Positions 19,114 through 27,859 of a stretch of 64,000 nucleotides of DNA are shown in pieces. Both the position numbers and the translations under genes were made by a program. Source of the stretch: Magnetovibrio blakemorei (lineage in GTDB: Bacteria; Pseudomonadota; Alphaproteobacteria; Rhodospirillales; Magnetovibrionaceae); the NCBI RefSeq assembly GCF_001746755.1, contig NZ_MCGG01000055.1:1-64000 (forward strand). Reading direction: 5' to 3'. Under the pieces are notes generated by a model, which was not told the DNA's origin, did not search any database, and was given only the letters and a program-made list of their open reading frames with translations. Each line of letters opens with the position of its first letter. Position 1 is the first letter of the stretch.

Positions 19114-20214
19114 ATGTACGTTGCTGTCAAAGGTGGGGAAAAGGCCATCGAAAACGCCCACCGCTTGTTGGCCCAAGACCGCCGCGGCAATCCGGGGGTT
19201 CCGGAGCTTACCGTTGTGCAGATCAAGGAGCAGATGAGCCTTGCCGTTGACCGGGTGATGACCGAAGGCTCGCTTTACGATCGAGACTTGGCGGCGCTGG
19301 CGATCAAACAAGCGCGGGGCGATTTGGTGGAAGCGATCTTTTTGTTGCGTGCTTTTCGCACCACGTTGCCGCGTTTTGCCACCTCCAACCCCATCGACAC
19401 CACGGCCATGAAGGCGCGGCGGCGCATTTCCGCGACCTATAAGGATTTGCCGGGTGGACAGCTTTTGGGTCCAACGTTTGATTACACCCACCGTTTGTTG
19501 GATTTTGCCCTCATGGCCGAAAGTGAAGCGCCTGACGTTGCCACATCGCCCAGCAATGACGAAGCGTTGCCCCGTGTAACGTCTTTGCTGAATGCCGAAG
19601 GGCTGATCGAACAAGAAAATTCTGATGACACAGCCCCGGTTTCCGACCTCACCCGCGAACCGTTGGATTTCCCCGCCAACCGGGATTTGCGTTTGCAAAA
19701 TCTGGCACGCGGCGATGAAGGGTTTGTGTTGGCCATGGGCTATTCCAGCCAACGCGGCTATGGCAACACCCATCCGTTTGCCGGTGAAATTCGTATGGGC
19801 GAAGTCGAAGTCGTGATTGAACCGGAAGAACTGGGCTTTGCCATTTCCATCGGCGACATCACGGTGACGGAATGCGAAATGATCAACCAGTTTAAGGGCT
19901 CAGCAACCGAAGCGCCGAAGTTCACCCGAGGCTACGGTTTGTCGTTTGGCGAGGCCGAACGCAAAGCCATGGCCATGGCCTTGGTGGACCGCTCCCTGCG
20001 CGCTCGGGAATTGGGCGAAGAAGTTCAAAACCCCGCTCAAGATGAAGAGTTTGTGCTCTATCACACCGACAACGTGGAAGCGTCCGGCTTTGTGCAGCAC
20101 TTAAAACTTCCCCACTACGTCGATTTTCAAGGCGAGTTGGAAATGGTGCGCAATTTACGCGCTGAGCAAGCTCACGTGCACGCGCAGGAACAAATGCTGA
20201 AAGCAGGGGAATGA
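19114..20214 (+). CDS. phnI: C-P lyase complex subunit PhnI
   Basis: 366 residues. MYVAVKGGEKAI at the N terminus, the MKARRRISATYKDLPGGQ and LLDFA blocks and GYSSQRGYGNTHPFAGEIR are near-invariant PhnI sequences. PhnI, in the presence of the other core subunits, displaces adenine from ATP to couple the phosphonate to ribose 5-triphosphate. An adjacent phnH stop and a 2-base gap to the preferred phnJ ATG show tight coupling. Confidence 0.95.
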   Translation: MYVAVKGGEKAIENAHRLLAQDRRGNPGVPELTVVQIKEQMSLAVDRVMTEGSLYDRDLAALAIKQARGDLVEAIFLLRAFRTTLPRFATSNPIDTTAMKARRRISATYKDLPGGQLLGPTFDYTHRLLDFALMAESEAPDVATSPSNDEALPRVTSLLNAEGLIEQENSDDTAPVSDLTREPLDFPANRDLRLQNLARGDEGFVLAMGYSSQRGYGNTHPFAGEIRMGEVEVVIEPEELGFAISIGDITVTECEMINQFKGSATEAPKFTRGYGLSFGEAERKAMAMALVDRSLRARELGEEVQNPAQDEEFVLYHTDNVEASGFVQHLKLPHYVDFQGELEMVRNLRAEQAHVHAQEQMLKAGE

Positions 20215-20216
20215 TC

Positions 20217-21083
20217 ATGGACGGCTATAACTTCGCTTACCTAGATGAACAAACCAAACGCATGATCCGTCGCGCCATTCTCAAGGCCGTCGCGATCCCC
20301 GGTTATCAAGTTCCCTTTGGTTCACGTGAAATGCCGCTGCCCTACGGTTGGGGCACGGGTGGCATTCAGGTGACCGCTGGTGTGATTGGACAAGACGATG
20401 TCCTCAAAGTCATTGACCAAGGGGCCGACGACACCACCAATGCGGTGTCCATTCGGCGCTTTTTTGCCAGAACAACCGGCGTCAAAACCACCGAAAAAAC
20501 CACTGAGGCGACGCTCATTCAAACGCGCCACAGAATTCCCGAACGGCCGCTGAGTGAAGGCCAAATCTTAGTCTATCAAGTGCCGATCCCCGAACCGCTG
20601 CGGTGGCTGGAACCGCGCGAAACCGAAACCCGTAAAATGCATGCGCTTCAAGAATATGGCATCATGCATGTGAAGCTGTACGAAGACATTGCGCGCTTTG
20701 GTCGCATCGCCACGTCTTACGATTATCCGGTGGTGGTCAATGACCGCTACCTGATGAAGCCGTCGCCGATCCCCAAGTTCGACAATCCCAAAATGGACAA
20801 CATGCCTGCCCTTCAATTGTTTGGCGCTGGCCGGGAAAAACGCATTTACGCCATTCCCCCCTATACCAAAGTCAAAAGCCTCGACTTTGACGATCACCCG
20901 TTTGAAATCCAGCAGTGGGACGAAAATTGCGCCCTGTGTGGATCTGAAAACAGTTATTTGGATGAGGTGGTCATGGATGATCAAGGGGGGCGCATGTTCG
21001 TGTGCTCGGACACTGACCACTGTGAAAGTCGCCAAAGTGATGGTCACGTCGGCCCCATGGGCACCCAGCAGGCGGCGGAGTGA
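20217..21083 (+). CDS. phnJ: Radical SAM C-P lyase PhnJ
   Basis: 288 residues. It carries the unusual cluster motif CX2CX21C (cysteines at 238, 241, 263) and, six residues on, Cys269 in CSDTDHC, equal to the thiyl-radical cysteine of E. coli PhnJ. It cleaves the carbon-phosphorus bond of ribosyl phosphonates, releasing the alkane and the 1,2-cyclic phosphate. All four cysteines are present, so the enzyme should be active. I prefer the ATG giving MDGYNFAYLDEQTKR because GGGGA lies six bases upstream; the ATG at 20211 touches that sequence. Very highly conserved. Confidence 0.97.
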   Translation: MDGYNFAYLDEQTKRMIRRAILKAVAIPGYQVPFGSREMPLPYGWGTGGIQVTAGVIGQDDVLKVIDQGADDTTNAVSIRRFFARTTGVKTTEKTTEATLIQTRHRIPERPLSEGQILVYQVPIPEPLRWLEPRETETRKMHALQEYGIMHVKLYEDIARFGRIATSYDYPVVVNDRYLMKPSPIPKFDNPKMDNMPALQLFGAGREKRIYAIPPYTKVKSLDFDDHPFEIQQWDENCALCGSENSYLDEVVMDDQGGRMFVCSDTDHCESRQSDGHVGPMGTQQAAE

Positions 21084-21088
21084 AACTT

Positions 21089-21868
21089 ATGAACAGACCA
21101 ACACCTCTTCTCAGCGTCCAGGACCTGGGCAAGTCCTATGGCCCTCATTTGGGCTGCACGGATGTTTCGTTTGATTTGTGGCCGGGTGAAGTGCTCGGCA
21201 TTGTCGGCGAATCCGGGTCCGGCAAAACCACCTTGATGAATTGTCTGTCGGCGCAAATTGAACCCACTTGCGGCAAAGTCATTTATGACACCCGCATGGA
21301 TGGGGCGCGTGATATCTTTGACATGTCCGAATCAGAACGTCGCCTGTTGATGCGCACCGATTGGGGTCTGGTCAAACAAAACCCCCGTGACGGGTTACGC
21401 TTGGGCGTCAGCGCCGGGGCCAATGTGGGTGAGCGCTTGATGGCGGTGGGTGCCCGTCATTACGGTGACATCCGTAACGTTGCCAACGACTGGCTGAAAA
21501 AGGTCGAAATCGACGTCGGCCGCATCGACAATCCGCCCTCGACCTTTTCCGGCGGCATGCAACAACGCCTGCAAATCGCCCGCAATTTGGTAACCGAACC
21601 GCGTCTGGTGTTCATGGATGAACCCACCGGCGGGTTGGATGTGTCGGTCCAGGCGCGCTTGCTGGATTTGCTGCGCGGACTGGTCAACCGATTGGGCTTG
21701 AGCGTGGTGATCGTCACCCACGATTTGGCCGTTGCCCGCCTGTTGGCACATCGCTTGATGGTGATGAAGGATGGCCGGGTTGTGGAACAGGGTCTTACGG
21801 ATCAAGTTTTGGACGACCCCCAGCACGCCTACACCCAGCTTCTTGTGTCTTCGATTTTACAGCCGTGA
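21089..21868 (+). CDS. phnK: C-P lyase-associated ABC ATPase PhnK
   Basis: 259 residues with Walker A GESGSGKTT at 40-48, signature FSGGMQQRLQIARNLV and LVFMDEPTGGLDVSVQARLLD. It resembles oligopeptide-importer ATPases but has no membrane partner; in E. coli PhnK binds the PhnGHIJ core and is needed in vivo. ATG is eight bases after GGAG at the phnJ end; a GTG at 21080 overlapping phnJ is the alternative. Confidence 0.94.
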   Translation: MNRPTPLLSVQDLGKSYGPHLGCTDVSFDLWPGEVLGIVGESGSGKTTLMNCLSAQIEPTCGKVIYDTRMDGARDIFDMSESERRLLMRTDWGLVKQNPRDGLRLGVSAGANVGERLMAVGARHYGDIRNVANDWLKKVEIDVGRIDNPPSTFSGGMQQRLQIARNLVTEPRLVFMDEPTGGLDVSVQARLLDLLRGLVNRLGLSVVIVTHDLAVARLLAHRLMVMKDGRVVEQGLTDQVLDDPQHAYTQLLVSSILQP

Positions 21869-21878
21869 GGATGATCTT

Positions 21879-22586
21879 ATGAACACCAACACACCGATGA
21901 TCATGGCCGAAGGGATCACCAAGAACTTTGTCATGCACAATCAGGGGGGTCAAAAAATTCCTGTATTCGCCGACTTAAACCTCTGTGTCAATGCAGGCGA
22001 ATGCGTGGTTTTGCACGGCCCTTCGGGGGCAGGCAAATCGACCTTGATGCGCGCCCTTTATGGAAATTATTTGGTGTCGGAAGGGGCTATTCGCATCAAC
22101 CACCAAGGCGAATGGATCGACATCACCCAAGCGGAGCCGCAAGAGATTTTGGCGGTGCGCAAATACACTTTGGGCTACGTGTCGCAATTTTTGCGCGCCA
22201 TCCCCCGCGTTTCAACCTTGAACATCGTTTCCGAGCCGATGCTGGCGTTGGGCGAAGACGAAAGCAAAGCCCACATCCGCGCGGGAGAGTTGCTGACCCG
22301 GCTACGGGTTCCCGAAAGCCTGTGGACGTTGGCCCCGGCCACCTTTTCCGGCGGCGAACAACAACGCGTCAACATCGCGCGCGGCTTTATCGTCGAATAT
22401 CCGGTGATGTTGCTGGATGAACCCACCGCATCGCTGGATGCCATAAATCGGCAAACCGTTACGGATATGATCCGTGAGACGACCGAACGTGGCGCGGCCA
22501 TCATCGGAATTTTTCACGATGAAGATGTGCGCAACCAAATCGGTACCCGGTTATTCGACATCCATCCCCAGGAGCAAGCGGCATGA
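21879..22586 (+). CDS. phnL: C-P lyase-associated ABC ATPase PhnL
   Basis: 235 residues with Walker A GPSGAGKST at 47-55, signature FSGGEQQRVNIARGF and MLLDEPTASLD. PhnL is related to LolD-type ATPases and joins PhnK on the core complex. Start ATG (MNTNTPMIM) is about eight bases from a GAGG; upstream frame runs antiparallel through phnK and is not used. Its stop overlaps the phnM ATG by four bases. Confidence 0.94.
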   Translation: MNTNTPMIMAEGITKNFVMHNQGGQKIPVFADLNLCVNAGECVVLHGPSGAGKSTLMRALYGNYLVSEGAIRINHQGEWIDITQAEPQEILAVRKYTLGYVSQFLRAIPRVSTLNIVSEPMLALGEDESKAHIRAGELLTRLRVPESLWTLAPATFSGGEQQRVNIARGFIVEYPVMLLDEPTASLDAINRQTVTDMIRETTERGAAIIGIFHDEDVRNQIGTRLFDIHPQEQAA

Positions 22587-23725
22587 GCCATCAAATTCTC
22601 ACCAATGCAAAAATCGTGACCCGTGACGAAGTGATCTTTGGCACGGTCACCGCGGACAGTGGCCGGATTGTTTCCATCGATCGCGGCAACACCTCTTTAC
22701 CCGGCGCACAGGATTTGGACGGCGATTATCTGATTCCCGGCCTCATTGAGCTGCACACCGACAATATGGAAAAAAGTTTTACGCCACGTCCCGGCGTGCG
22801 CTGGCCTGCCTTGCCCGCAGCCATTGCCCACGACGTTCAAGTGGTGGGGGCCGGCATCACAACGGTATTTGACGCCTTGTCCGTTGGCGACATTATGGAT
22901 GGTTCGACGCGTTTGACACAGTTGAAAGACATGTCGCAAATCATCGCGAGCGCCAAAAAACAAAAAGTTTTGCGCGCCGATCACTATTTGCACATGCGCT
23001 GTGAACTCAGCTTTGAAACCGTCGTCGATTTGTTTGCCCCGTTCAGCGAAAACCCGTTGGTGAAGCTGGTGTCGCTGATGGATCACGCGCCTGGACAGCG
23101 CCAATTCGCGGACGTTGAAAAATACCGTGAATATTATCAAGGCAAGTACCATTTTTCCCCGGAAAGGATGGATGCCTTTATCGAAAAGCACCAACGCACA
23201 TCACAAGCCTTCAGCGCGAAAAACCGCGCGTCCATCGTCGAACTTAGCCAATCCCACGACTTGCCCCTGGCCAGTCATGACGATGCAACCGCTGCCCATG
23301 TGGATGAGGCGGGTGAAAACGGCGTGAGCATCTCTGAATTTCCGACCACGATTGCGGCGGCCCGTGCGGCACGGGACAAGGGGTTGCACGTTTTGATGGG
23401 GGCACCGAATATGGTTCGTGGACAATCACATTCCGGTAACATTTCCGCGCGAGAATTGGCCGCGGAAGGTGCGATGGACATTCTGTCGTCGGACTATTTC
23501 CCCGGTTCCATCTTGCAAGGTATCTTCACCATGCACCAAGAACTTGAAGGCATCAGTTTACCCCAGGCCGTGCGTGTGGCAACGTTGAACCCAGCCGCCG
23601 CTGCAAAAATGACGGACCGTGGCGAAATCTCACCGGGTAAACGAGCTGATTTGGTGCGTGTGCGCATGGCGGGTAAAATGCCTGTCGTGAACGAGGTCTG
23701 GTGTGCAGGGAACCGCGTTTACTGA
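22583..23725 (+). CDS. phnM: Alpha-D-ribose 1-methylphosphonate 5-triphosphate diphosphatase PhnM
   Basis: 380 residues of the amidohydrolase superfamily. The PGLIELHTDNMEK motif near residue 55-65 (an HxD variant of the metal-binding HxH), the mid-protein HYLHMRCE, and LPLASHDDATAAHV and SSDYFPGS near the C terminus provide metal ligands. It removes pyrophosphate from the ribosyl phosphonate triphosphate made by PhnGHIL, before PhnJ acts. Overlaps phnL by ATGA. Confidence 0.95.
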   Translation: MSHQILTNAKIVTRDEVIFGTVTADSGRIVSIDRGNTSLPGAQDLDGDYLIPGLIELHTDNMEKSFTPRPGVRWPALPAAIAHDVQVVGAGITTVFDALSVGDIMDGSTRLTQLKDMSQIIASAKKQKVLRADHYLHMRCELSFETVVDLFAPFSENPLVKLVSLMDHAPGQRQFADVEKYREYYQGKYHFSPERMDAFIEKHQRTSQAFSAKNRASIVELSQSHDLPLASHDDATAAHVDEAGENGVSISEFPTTIAAARAARDKGLHVLMGAPNMVRGQSHSGNISARELAAEGAMDILSSDYFPGSILQGIFTMHQELEGISLPQAVRVATLNPAAAAKMTDRGEISPGKRADLVRVRMAGKMPVVNEVWCAGNRVY

Positions 23726-23744
23726 TTTAAGTTGAGGCCACCTT

Positions 23745-24479
23745 ATGGGTAAAGCGCGCTACGCTATTTACTATACTCCGGACCCCGAAAGCCCTTTGTG
23801 GAATTTTGGATCGCAATGGTTGGGGCGCGACGCCGCCAAGCGCAAAGACGTCAAACGCATCGAAATCAAAGGCGTCAAGTCCAGCAATGTTGAAAAGGTG
23901 ACACAAGGGCCTCGTCACTACGGCTTTCACGCAACTTTAAAGCCGCCATTTCGTCTCTTTGAAGACCATGACCGCTCTATGTTGGATGAAGCGTTGGAAG
24001 CCTTCTCCATGGCGCAAGAACCGTTCGACGTTCCAGCCCTTGAATTGGCGCAATTGGACGGCTTCATTGCTTTGCGTCCGCAAGAACCGTGCAAGGCGTT
24101 AGATGATCTGGCCGCGCATTGTGTGAAAGACTTCGATCATTTTCGGGCCACTCCATCCAAAAAAGAACTGGAGAAACGCACCTCGGCTAATCTCACAACG
24201 GCGCAACACAAGATGTTGGAAACATGGGGCTATCCCTACGTTATGGATGAGTTTCGTTTTCACTTAACCTTGACGGATCGCTTGCCCGATCAAGACCGCC
24301 TAGATATCTTAAAGGGCTTGGAAGATGCCATGGAAAACATTTTGAGCGCAAATCCATGGACGCTTGATGCCATCACCTTGATGCGCCAGAAAAAACCCGA
24401 TGAGCCATTTTACGAGGTGAAGCGCTATCCTTTTACGCCGCATGCGAAGAATCGATGGCCTGTAAAAAGGAAGAAATAG
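23745..24479 (+). CDS. DUF1045 phosphonate-metabolism protein, predicted 2H phosphoesterase
   Basis: 244 residues of the DUF1045 family (TIGR03223), regularly encoded in alphaproteobacterial phn operons. Two HxT motifs, HATLKPPF (residues ~64-71) and HLTLTDR (~171-177), are spaced as in 2H phosphoesterases such as cyclic phosphodiesterases. The pathway needs an enzyme to open the ribosyl 1,2-cyclic phosphate released by PhnJ; enterobacteria use PhnP, which is absent here, so this protein is a plausible substitute. Nineteen bases after phnM, and its last 47 bases overlap the convergent phnN. Confidence 0.85.
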   Translation: MGKARYAIYYTPDPESPLWNFGSQWLGRDAAKRKDVKRIEIKGVKSSNVEKVTQGPRHYGFHATLKPPFRLFEDHDRSMLDEALEAFSMAQEPFDVPALELAQLDGFIALRPQEPCKALDDLAAHCVKDFDHFRATPSKKELEKRTSANLTTAQHKMLETWGYPYVMDEFRFHLTLTDRLPDQDRLDILKGLEDAMENILSANPWTLDAITLMRQKKPDEPFYEVKRYPFTPHAKNRWPVKRKK

Positions 24480-24996
24480 AATCTTCCAAATCCCCTCCAT
24501 TATCGATCACGTGAACGTCTTCACCCGTGAGTTCATATTCCCGCGCCCGCGCGACTCGTCTGGCGATGTCGGCTGGCGTCTCCCGTCCGCGCGCCGACAA
24601 CCTTGCGGCCAACACGTCATCAGATACGGTCACATACAACACCGCCATCGGCGCAAGAGTCCGCCGCGCCTCATCGACAACGGTTCTCGACACGTTGACA
24701 ATAATGTTTTGACCTTGGGCCAACAGCTTGCTGACCAGGGCGGGAATGCCGTAACGCAGATTATGGGCTTGCCAGCTCAACACCAGTTTGCCCTGCTGCT
24801 CCAACGTGTCGAACGCGGCGTCACTGACAGGGATATGGTCCTCGCCCCCTGCATCCGCTGGGCGCGTGATGTAGCGTTGGGGAAAAAGATAACGGCTGTC
24901 GGTTTTCAGCGCCGCTTTTGCGCCGTCGATCAAGCTGTCTTTGCCAGCCCCACTGGGACCAACCACCAAAAAAAGTGTGCCGCGTGCGTTGCTCAT
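24433..24996 (-). CDS. phnN: Ribose 1,5-bisphosphate phosphokinase PhnN
   Basis: 187 residues, guanylate-kinase-like. Walker A GPSGAGKDS at 13-21, the RYITRPADAGGEDHIPVS substrate loop and the ARRVARAREYEL lid match PhnN. It phosphorylates ribose 1,5-bisphosphate to PRPP, the salvage end of the C-P lyase pathway. Its 3' end overlaps the DUF1045 gene by 47 bases on the opposite strand, an unusually long convergent overlap. Confidence 0.93.
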   Translation of the reverse strand: MSNARGTLFLVVGPSGAGKDSLIDGAKAALKTDSRYLFPQRYITRPADAGGEDHIPVSDAAFDTLEQQGKLVLSWQAHNLRYGIPALVSKLLAQGQNIIVNVSRTVVDEARRTLAPMAVLYVTVSDDVLAARLSARGRETPADIARRVARAREYELTGEDVHVIDNGGDLEDSISSFLQAIDSSHAA

Positions 24997-25092
24997 GAAT
25001 TCATCCGTTCTCTGCTCAAGTTGCCGTATGCTCTTATGAGCCTAAAAATTACAAACCAGGACCTATAAATATGACGGCGGTGTTACGGATTG

Positions 25093-26298
25093 ATGGCAAG
25101 TCCCATGTATAAAACGTTGCTTTCGACCCTGGCAAGCGCGGATAAATCGGTATGGCGTCTAGCGCTTGGTGAAACGTTGGTGTGGGCGGCGCTGTATTAT
25201 GTTTTTCCGGCATTGCTGTTGCACTGGGAACAAGACCAGGGCTGGTCGAGATCGCAACTGAGCTTGGCACTGACCGTAGCCCTGGTGCTGTCGGCCCTCT
25301 CAGCGCCTTTGACCGGGCGGCTGATTGATCGGGGCTATGGACGCCTGACGCTCACCCTCAGCGCAATTGTCGGCGGCTTGAGCTTAGCCAGTCTTGCATT
25401 GGTGCACAGCTTCACAGCCTTTTTTGCGATTTGGGTGCTGATCGGCATTTCCATGGCCGGATGTTTGTATGAGCCGTGCTTCGCTTATTTGACCCATTGC
25501 AGACCCATGAGCGCAAAACGCGCCATCACGGTGGTCACCTTGGCGGCCGGGTTCGCCAGCACCTTGGCGTTTCCGCTGGCGAATGCCCTGGCCGATGCGT
25601 ACGGCTGGCGGACAACCGTCGTCGCGTTTGGCGTTATCGTCGTGTTTGTCGCAGCACCGCTGTTGTGGTTTGGCGCCAATTCACCCCGTGGCTTTCGCCG
25701 GACACACTGCGCACCTCAAGACAAACGAAACATCAAGGTGATCCAGCGGCCCGTCTTTTGGCTGCTGGCCTTAGCTTTCACCTCCACCGCCCTCACCCAC
25801 GGCATGTTGATGTCCCATCTGTTGCCGTTGCTGGACGAACGTGGCGTGCCCCAAGCCATGGCGATTTTAACGGCATCGCTGATTGGCCCCATGCAAGTTG
25901 TTGGTCGGGTGGTGATGTTGGTCTTTGACCGACGCGTGTCGGTGTTTTTCTTCGCCGGGCTTTCGTTTGTCTTTCTCGCCTTGGCCTCTTCAGCGCTTTT
26001 TGTCGCGGGGACACTCATCGGTGGCTTGGTGTGTTTCGCCATCCTCCAAGGTTCCGGCTACGGCGTCACTTCCATCACCAAGCCGACCGTCACGGTCAAT
26101 ATCTTGGGGCGCGCAAACTTCGGCGCAATCTCCGGGGCATTGGCGGTGCCTTACATGATGGCTTACGCCTTCGCGCCGACCCTCAGCGCCGAGATATGGA
26201 AACATGGCGGTTATGATCTTGTGGTCACGACATGCATTGTTTTACCCACCCTCGGGCTCAGCGCCTTTGTGGCCGCCGTAAGGACCAAACCCAATTAA
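25093..26298 (+). CDS. Major facilitator superfamily transporter
   Basis: About 400 residues with 12 predicted membrane segments. The inter-segment motif RLIDRGYGRLTL is a variant of the MFS loop 2-3 signature, and a charged central loop (NSPRGFRRTHCAPQDKRN) separates two six-helix halves. Start is this ATG, a TTG three bases before, or the ATG at 25105; ribosome site weak. Divergent from phnN by ~100 bases, so a phosphonate link is possible but not shown. The stop overlaps the convergent FNT gene by four bases. Substrate unknown. Confidence 0.85.
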   Translation: MASPMYKTLLSTLASADKSVWRLALGETLVWAALYYVFPALLLHWEQDQGWSRSQLSLALTVALVLSALSAPLTGRLIDRGYGRLTLTLSAIVGGLSLASLALVHSFTAFFAIWVLIGISMAGCLYEPCFAYLTHCRPMSAKRAITVVTLAAGFASTLAFPLANALADAYGWRTTVVAFGVIVVFVAAPLLWFGANSPRGFRRTHCAPQDKRNIKVIQRPVFWLLALAFTSTALTHGMLMSHLLPLLDERGVPQAMAILTASLIGPMQVVGRVVMLVFDRRVSVFFFAGLSFVFLALASSALFVAGTLIGGLVCFAILQGSGYGVTSITKPTVTVNILGRANFGAISGALAVPYMMAYAFAPTLSAEIWKHGGYDLVVTTCIVLPTLGLSAFVAAVRTKPN

Positions 26299-27140
26299 GG
26301 TTTTTCTGTTGTGATCTCTTGTCTGACCTGAGCATAAGAGATCATGGCAAACAAGGTGGTACCGCCAACGACGTTGCCGAGGAACGTCGGTATCCCAAAG
26401 TGAACCACCGCATAGAAAATTGAAATATCGCCGTTGAGCACCAGAAGATAAGCCTCTACCGAACCCGCGATGATGTGGCTGGCCCCAATCAGCGCGATCA
26501 CGTACGTAATGATCAAAACGACCCAGAATTCCGCCCCTTCGGTTGACGGTGTGAGCCACACCATAGAGGCAATCAGCCAACCGGCAAAAATGGCTCCGAA
26601 GAACATTTCCGAGGTGCTCTTGTCCATCAAATGCAGGGCAATTTTTCTGGCCGCCGCCAGCACATCGTCTGAAGCTGCGCCACTATAGGCCATAAAGATG
26701 GTGAAGACGAAGGTTCCGACAAGATTGGCGATCAGAACAATCGACCACAGCCGAGCCGTGCGATACAGATTTGGCCATGTTGTTTCAACCATCAACGGCA
26801 AGATGGCGGTGATGGTGTTCTCGGTGAACAATTGCTGACGCGCCAGCACCACAATCAAGAAACCAACGCTATAGCCTAGCGGTGTAATGAGCCCCCCTCC
26901 CAAGCCAGCATCGGAAACAAAAGTTTCGAGAACCGCCATAACCAAAACCGAAAAGCCCAAGGACAGCCCGGCGGCTATGCCGGACCACCACAAAGCACCG
27001 AACGTACGTTCCAGTTCCCGGCATCCTTCCTGACGCACGACCTCATACAACATAGCCGCGCGTGGACGTACGAGGTCTTCGACCTCGCTTTTTTCATGCT
27101 TGGTGAGTTTTTGCGGTTTTATGTCGCCAATATCGCTCAT
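26295..27140 (-). CDS. Formate/nitrite transporter (FNT) family channel
   Basis: 281 residues, six membrane segments after a ~60-residue cytoplasmic N terminus. FNT features include ARQQLFTENTITAILP, WLIASMVWL, and the IGASHIIAGSVEAY stretch with the central histidine. It is closer to the long YfdC-like branch than to FocA/NirC. It is the third gene of an operon: its ATG lies inside the end of the amidohydrolase gene (ATGA overlap). The pairing hints that it moves a small acid or amide produced or used by that pair, but the family transports formate, nitrite, hydrosulfide and others. Confidence 0.88.
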   Translation of the reverse strand: MSDIGDIKPQKLTKHEKSEVEDLVRPRAAMLYEVVRQEGCRELERTFGALWWSGIAAGLSLGFSVLVMAVLETFVSDAGLGGGLITPLGYSVGFLIVVLARQQLFTENTITAILPLMVETTWPNLYRTARLWSIVLIANLVGTFVFTIFMAYSGAASDDVLAAARKIALHLMDKSTSEMFFGAIFAGWLIASMVWLTPSTEGAEFWVVLIITYVIALIGASHIIAGSVEAYLLVLNGDISIFYAVVHFGIPTFLGNVVGGTTLFAMISYAQVRQEITTEKP

Positions 27141-27859
27141 AGATCTGCTCCCTTTAGGAAAGTAGCGTTGACCTTATGTTCCCCGTGACGGGCTGCATCC
27201 ACCAGGGCACGGAACAAGGCCTGCTGATGGGTGTCAAACACAAGAAATTCGGGGTGCCATTGCACGCCGATAAAAAAACGCTTATCGGTTCGTTCCAGCG
27301 CCTGTACAAAATCGCCCCGGTCGTGCGCTGATACGGTGATCCCCTTACCGAGCTTGTCCACGGCCTGATGGTGGAGGCTGTTCACGCGCACCGTATCCTG
27401 ACCAAGGATTTCGCGTACCTTCGAGTCAGGCTCCAGGATTACGATTTTGCGGGCCAGAATGGTGCGCATATTCGTTTTATCTCGGGGCATTCCGCGAATG
27501 TCGCTGTACAGTGTTCCGCCAAAAAATACATTCATCATTTGTGCGCCGCGACATATCCCCAGAACGGGTAAATCCTTGTCGACAACGTAACGCAGCAGTT
27601 TCAATTCCAGCGCGTCACGCTCGGGATCAATACGCACATCAATGTTGATTTCGCCATTGTACAATTCGGCGCCAATATCATCCCCACCGCCGATGATGAG
27701 GCCGTCAAAACGTTCACAAGGATAAGGGCTCCCCGGAGCCAAAAACACAACGTCTCCCCCCGCGCGCCACACGGCCAGCCTGTCAAAGAACCGCATGATT
27801 TTACTTTTATGACGAGAGACCGTCATACCGATTACGGGTTTGTGAGGTTTTTGAACCAT
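27137..27859 (-). CDS. Class-I glutamine amidotransferase-like hydrolase (peptidase C26, PuuD-like)
   Basis: 240 residues. Nucleophile Cys103 sits in GICRGAQMMN and the acid/base pair is His202-Glu204 in VQWHPEF, so the triad is complete. Family members hydrolyse gamma-glutamyl bonds, for example gamma-glutamyl-GABA (PuuD). Here it lies in a 28-base overlap with an amidoligase gene, an association reported for amidoligase systems, where it may remove or supply the amine. A full AAGGAGGT seven bases before the ATG makes the start secure despite the overlap. Confidence 0.9.
   Translation of the reverse strand: MVQKPHKPVIGMTVSRHKSKIMRFFDRLAVWRAGGDVVFLAPGSPYPCERFDGLIIGGGDDIGAELYNGEINIDVRIDPERDALELKLLRYVVDKDLPVLGICRGAQMMNVFFGGTLYSDIRGMPRDKTNMRTILARKIVILEPDSKVREILGQDTVRVNSLHHQAVDKLGKGITVSAHDRGDFVQALERTDKRFFIGVQWHPEFLVFDTHQQALFRALVDAARHGEHKVNATFLKGADL

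Noticed and set aside
13485-24996. phnP and phnO genes in the phosphonate locus
   Set aside because: No metallo-beta-lactamase-type PhnP or GNAT-type PhnO frame is present; the acetyltransferase here is a hexapeptide type.
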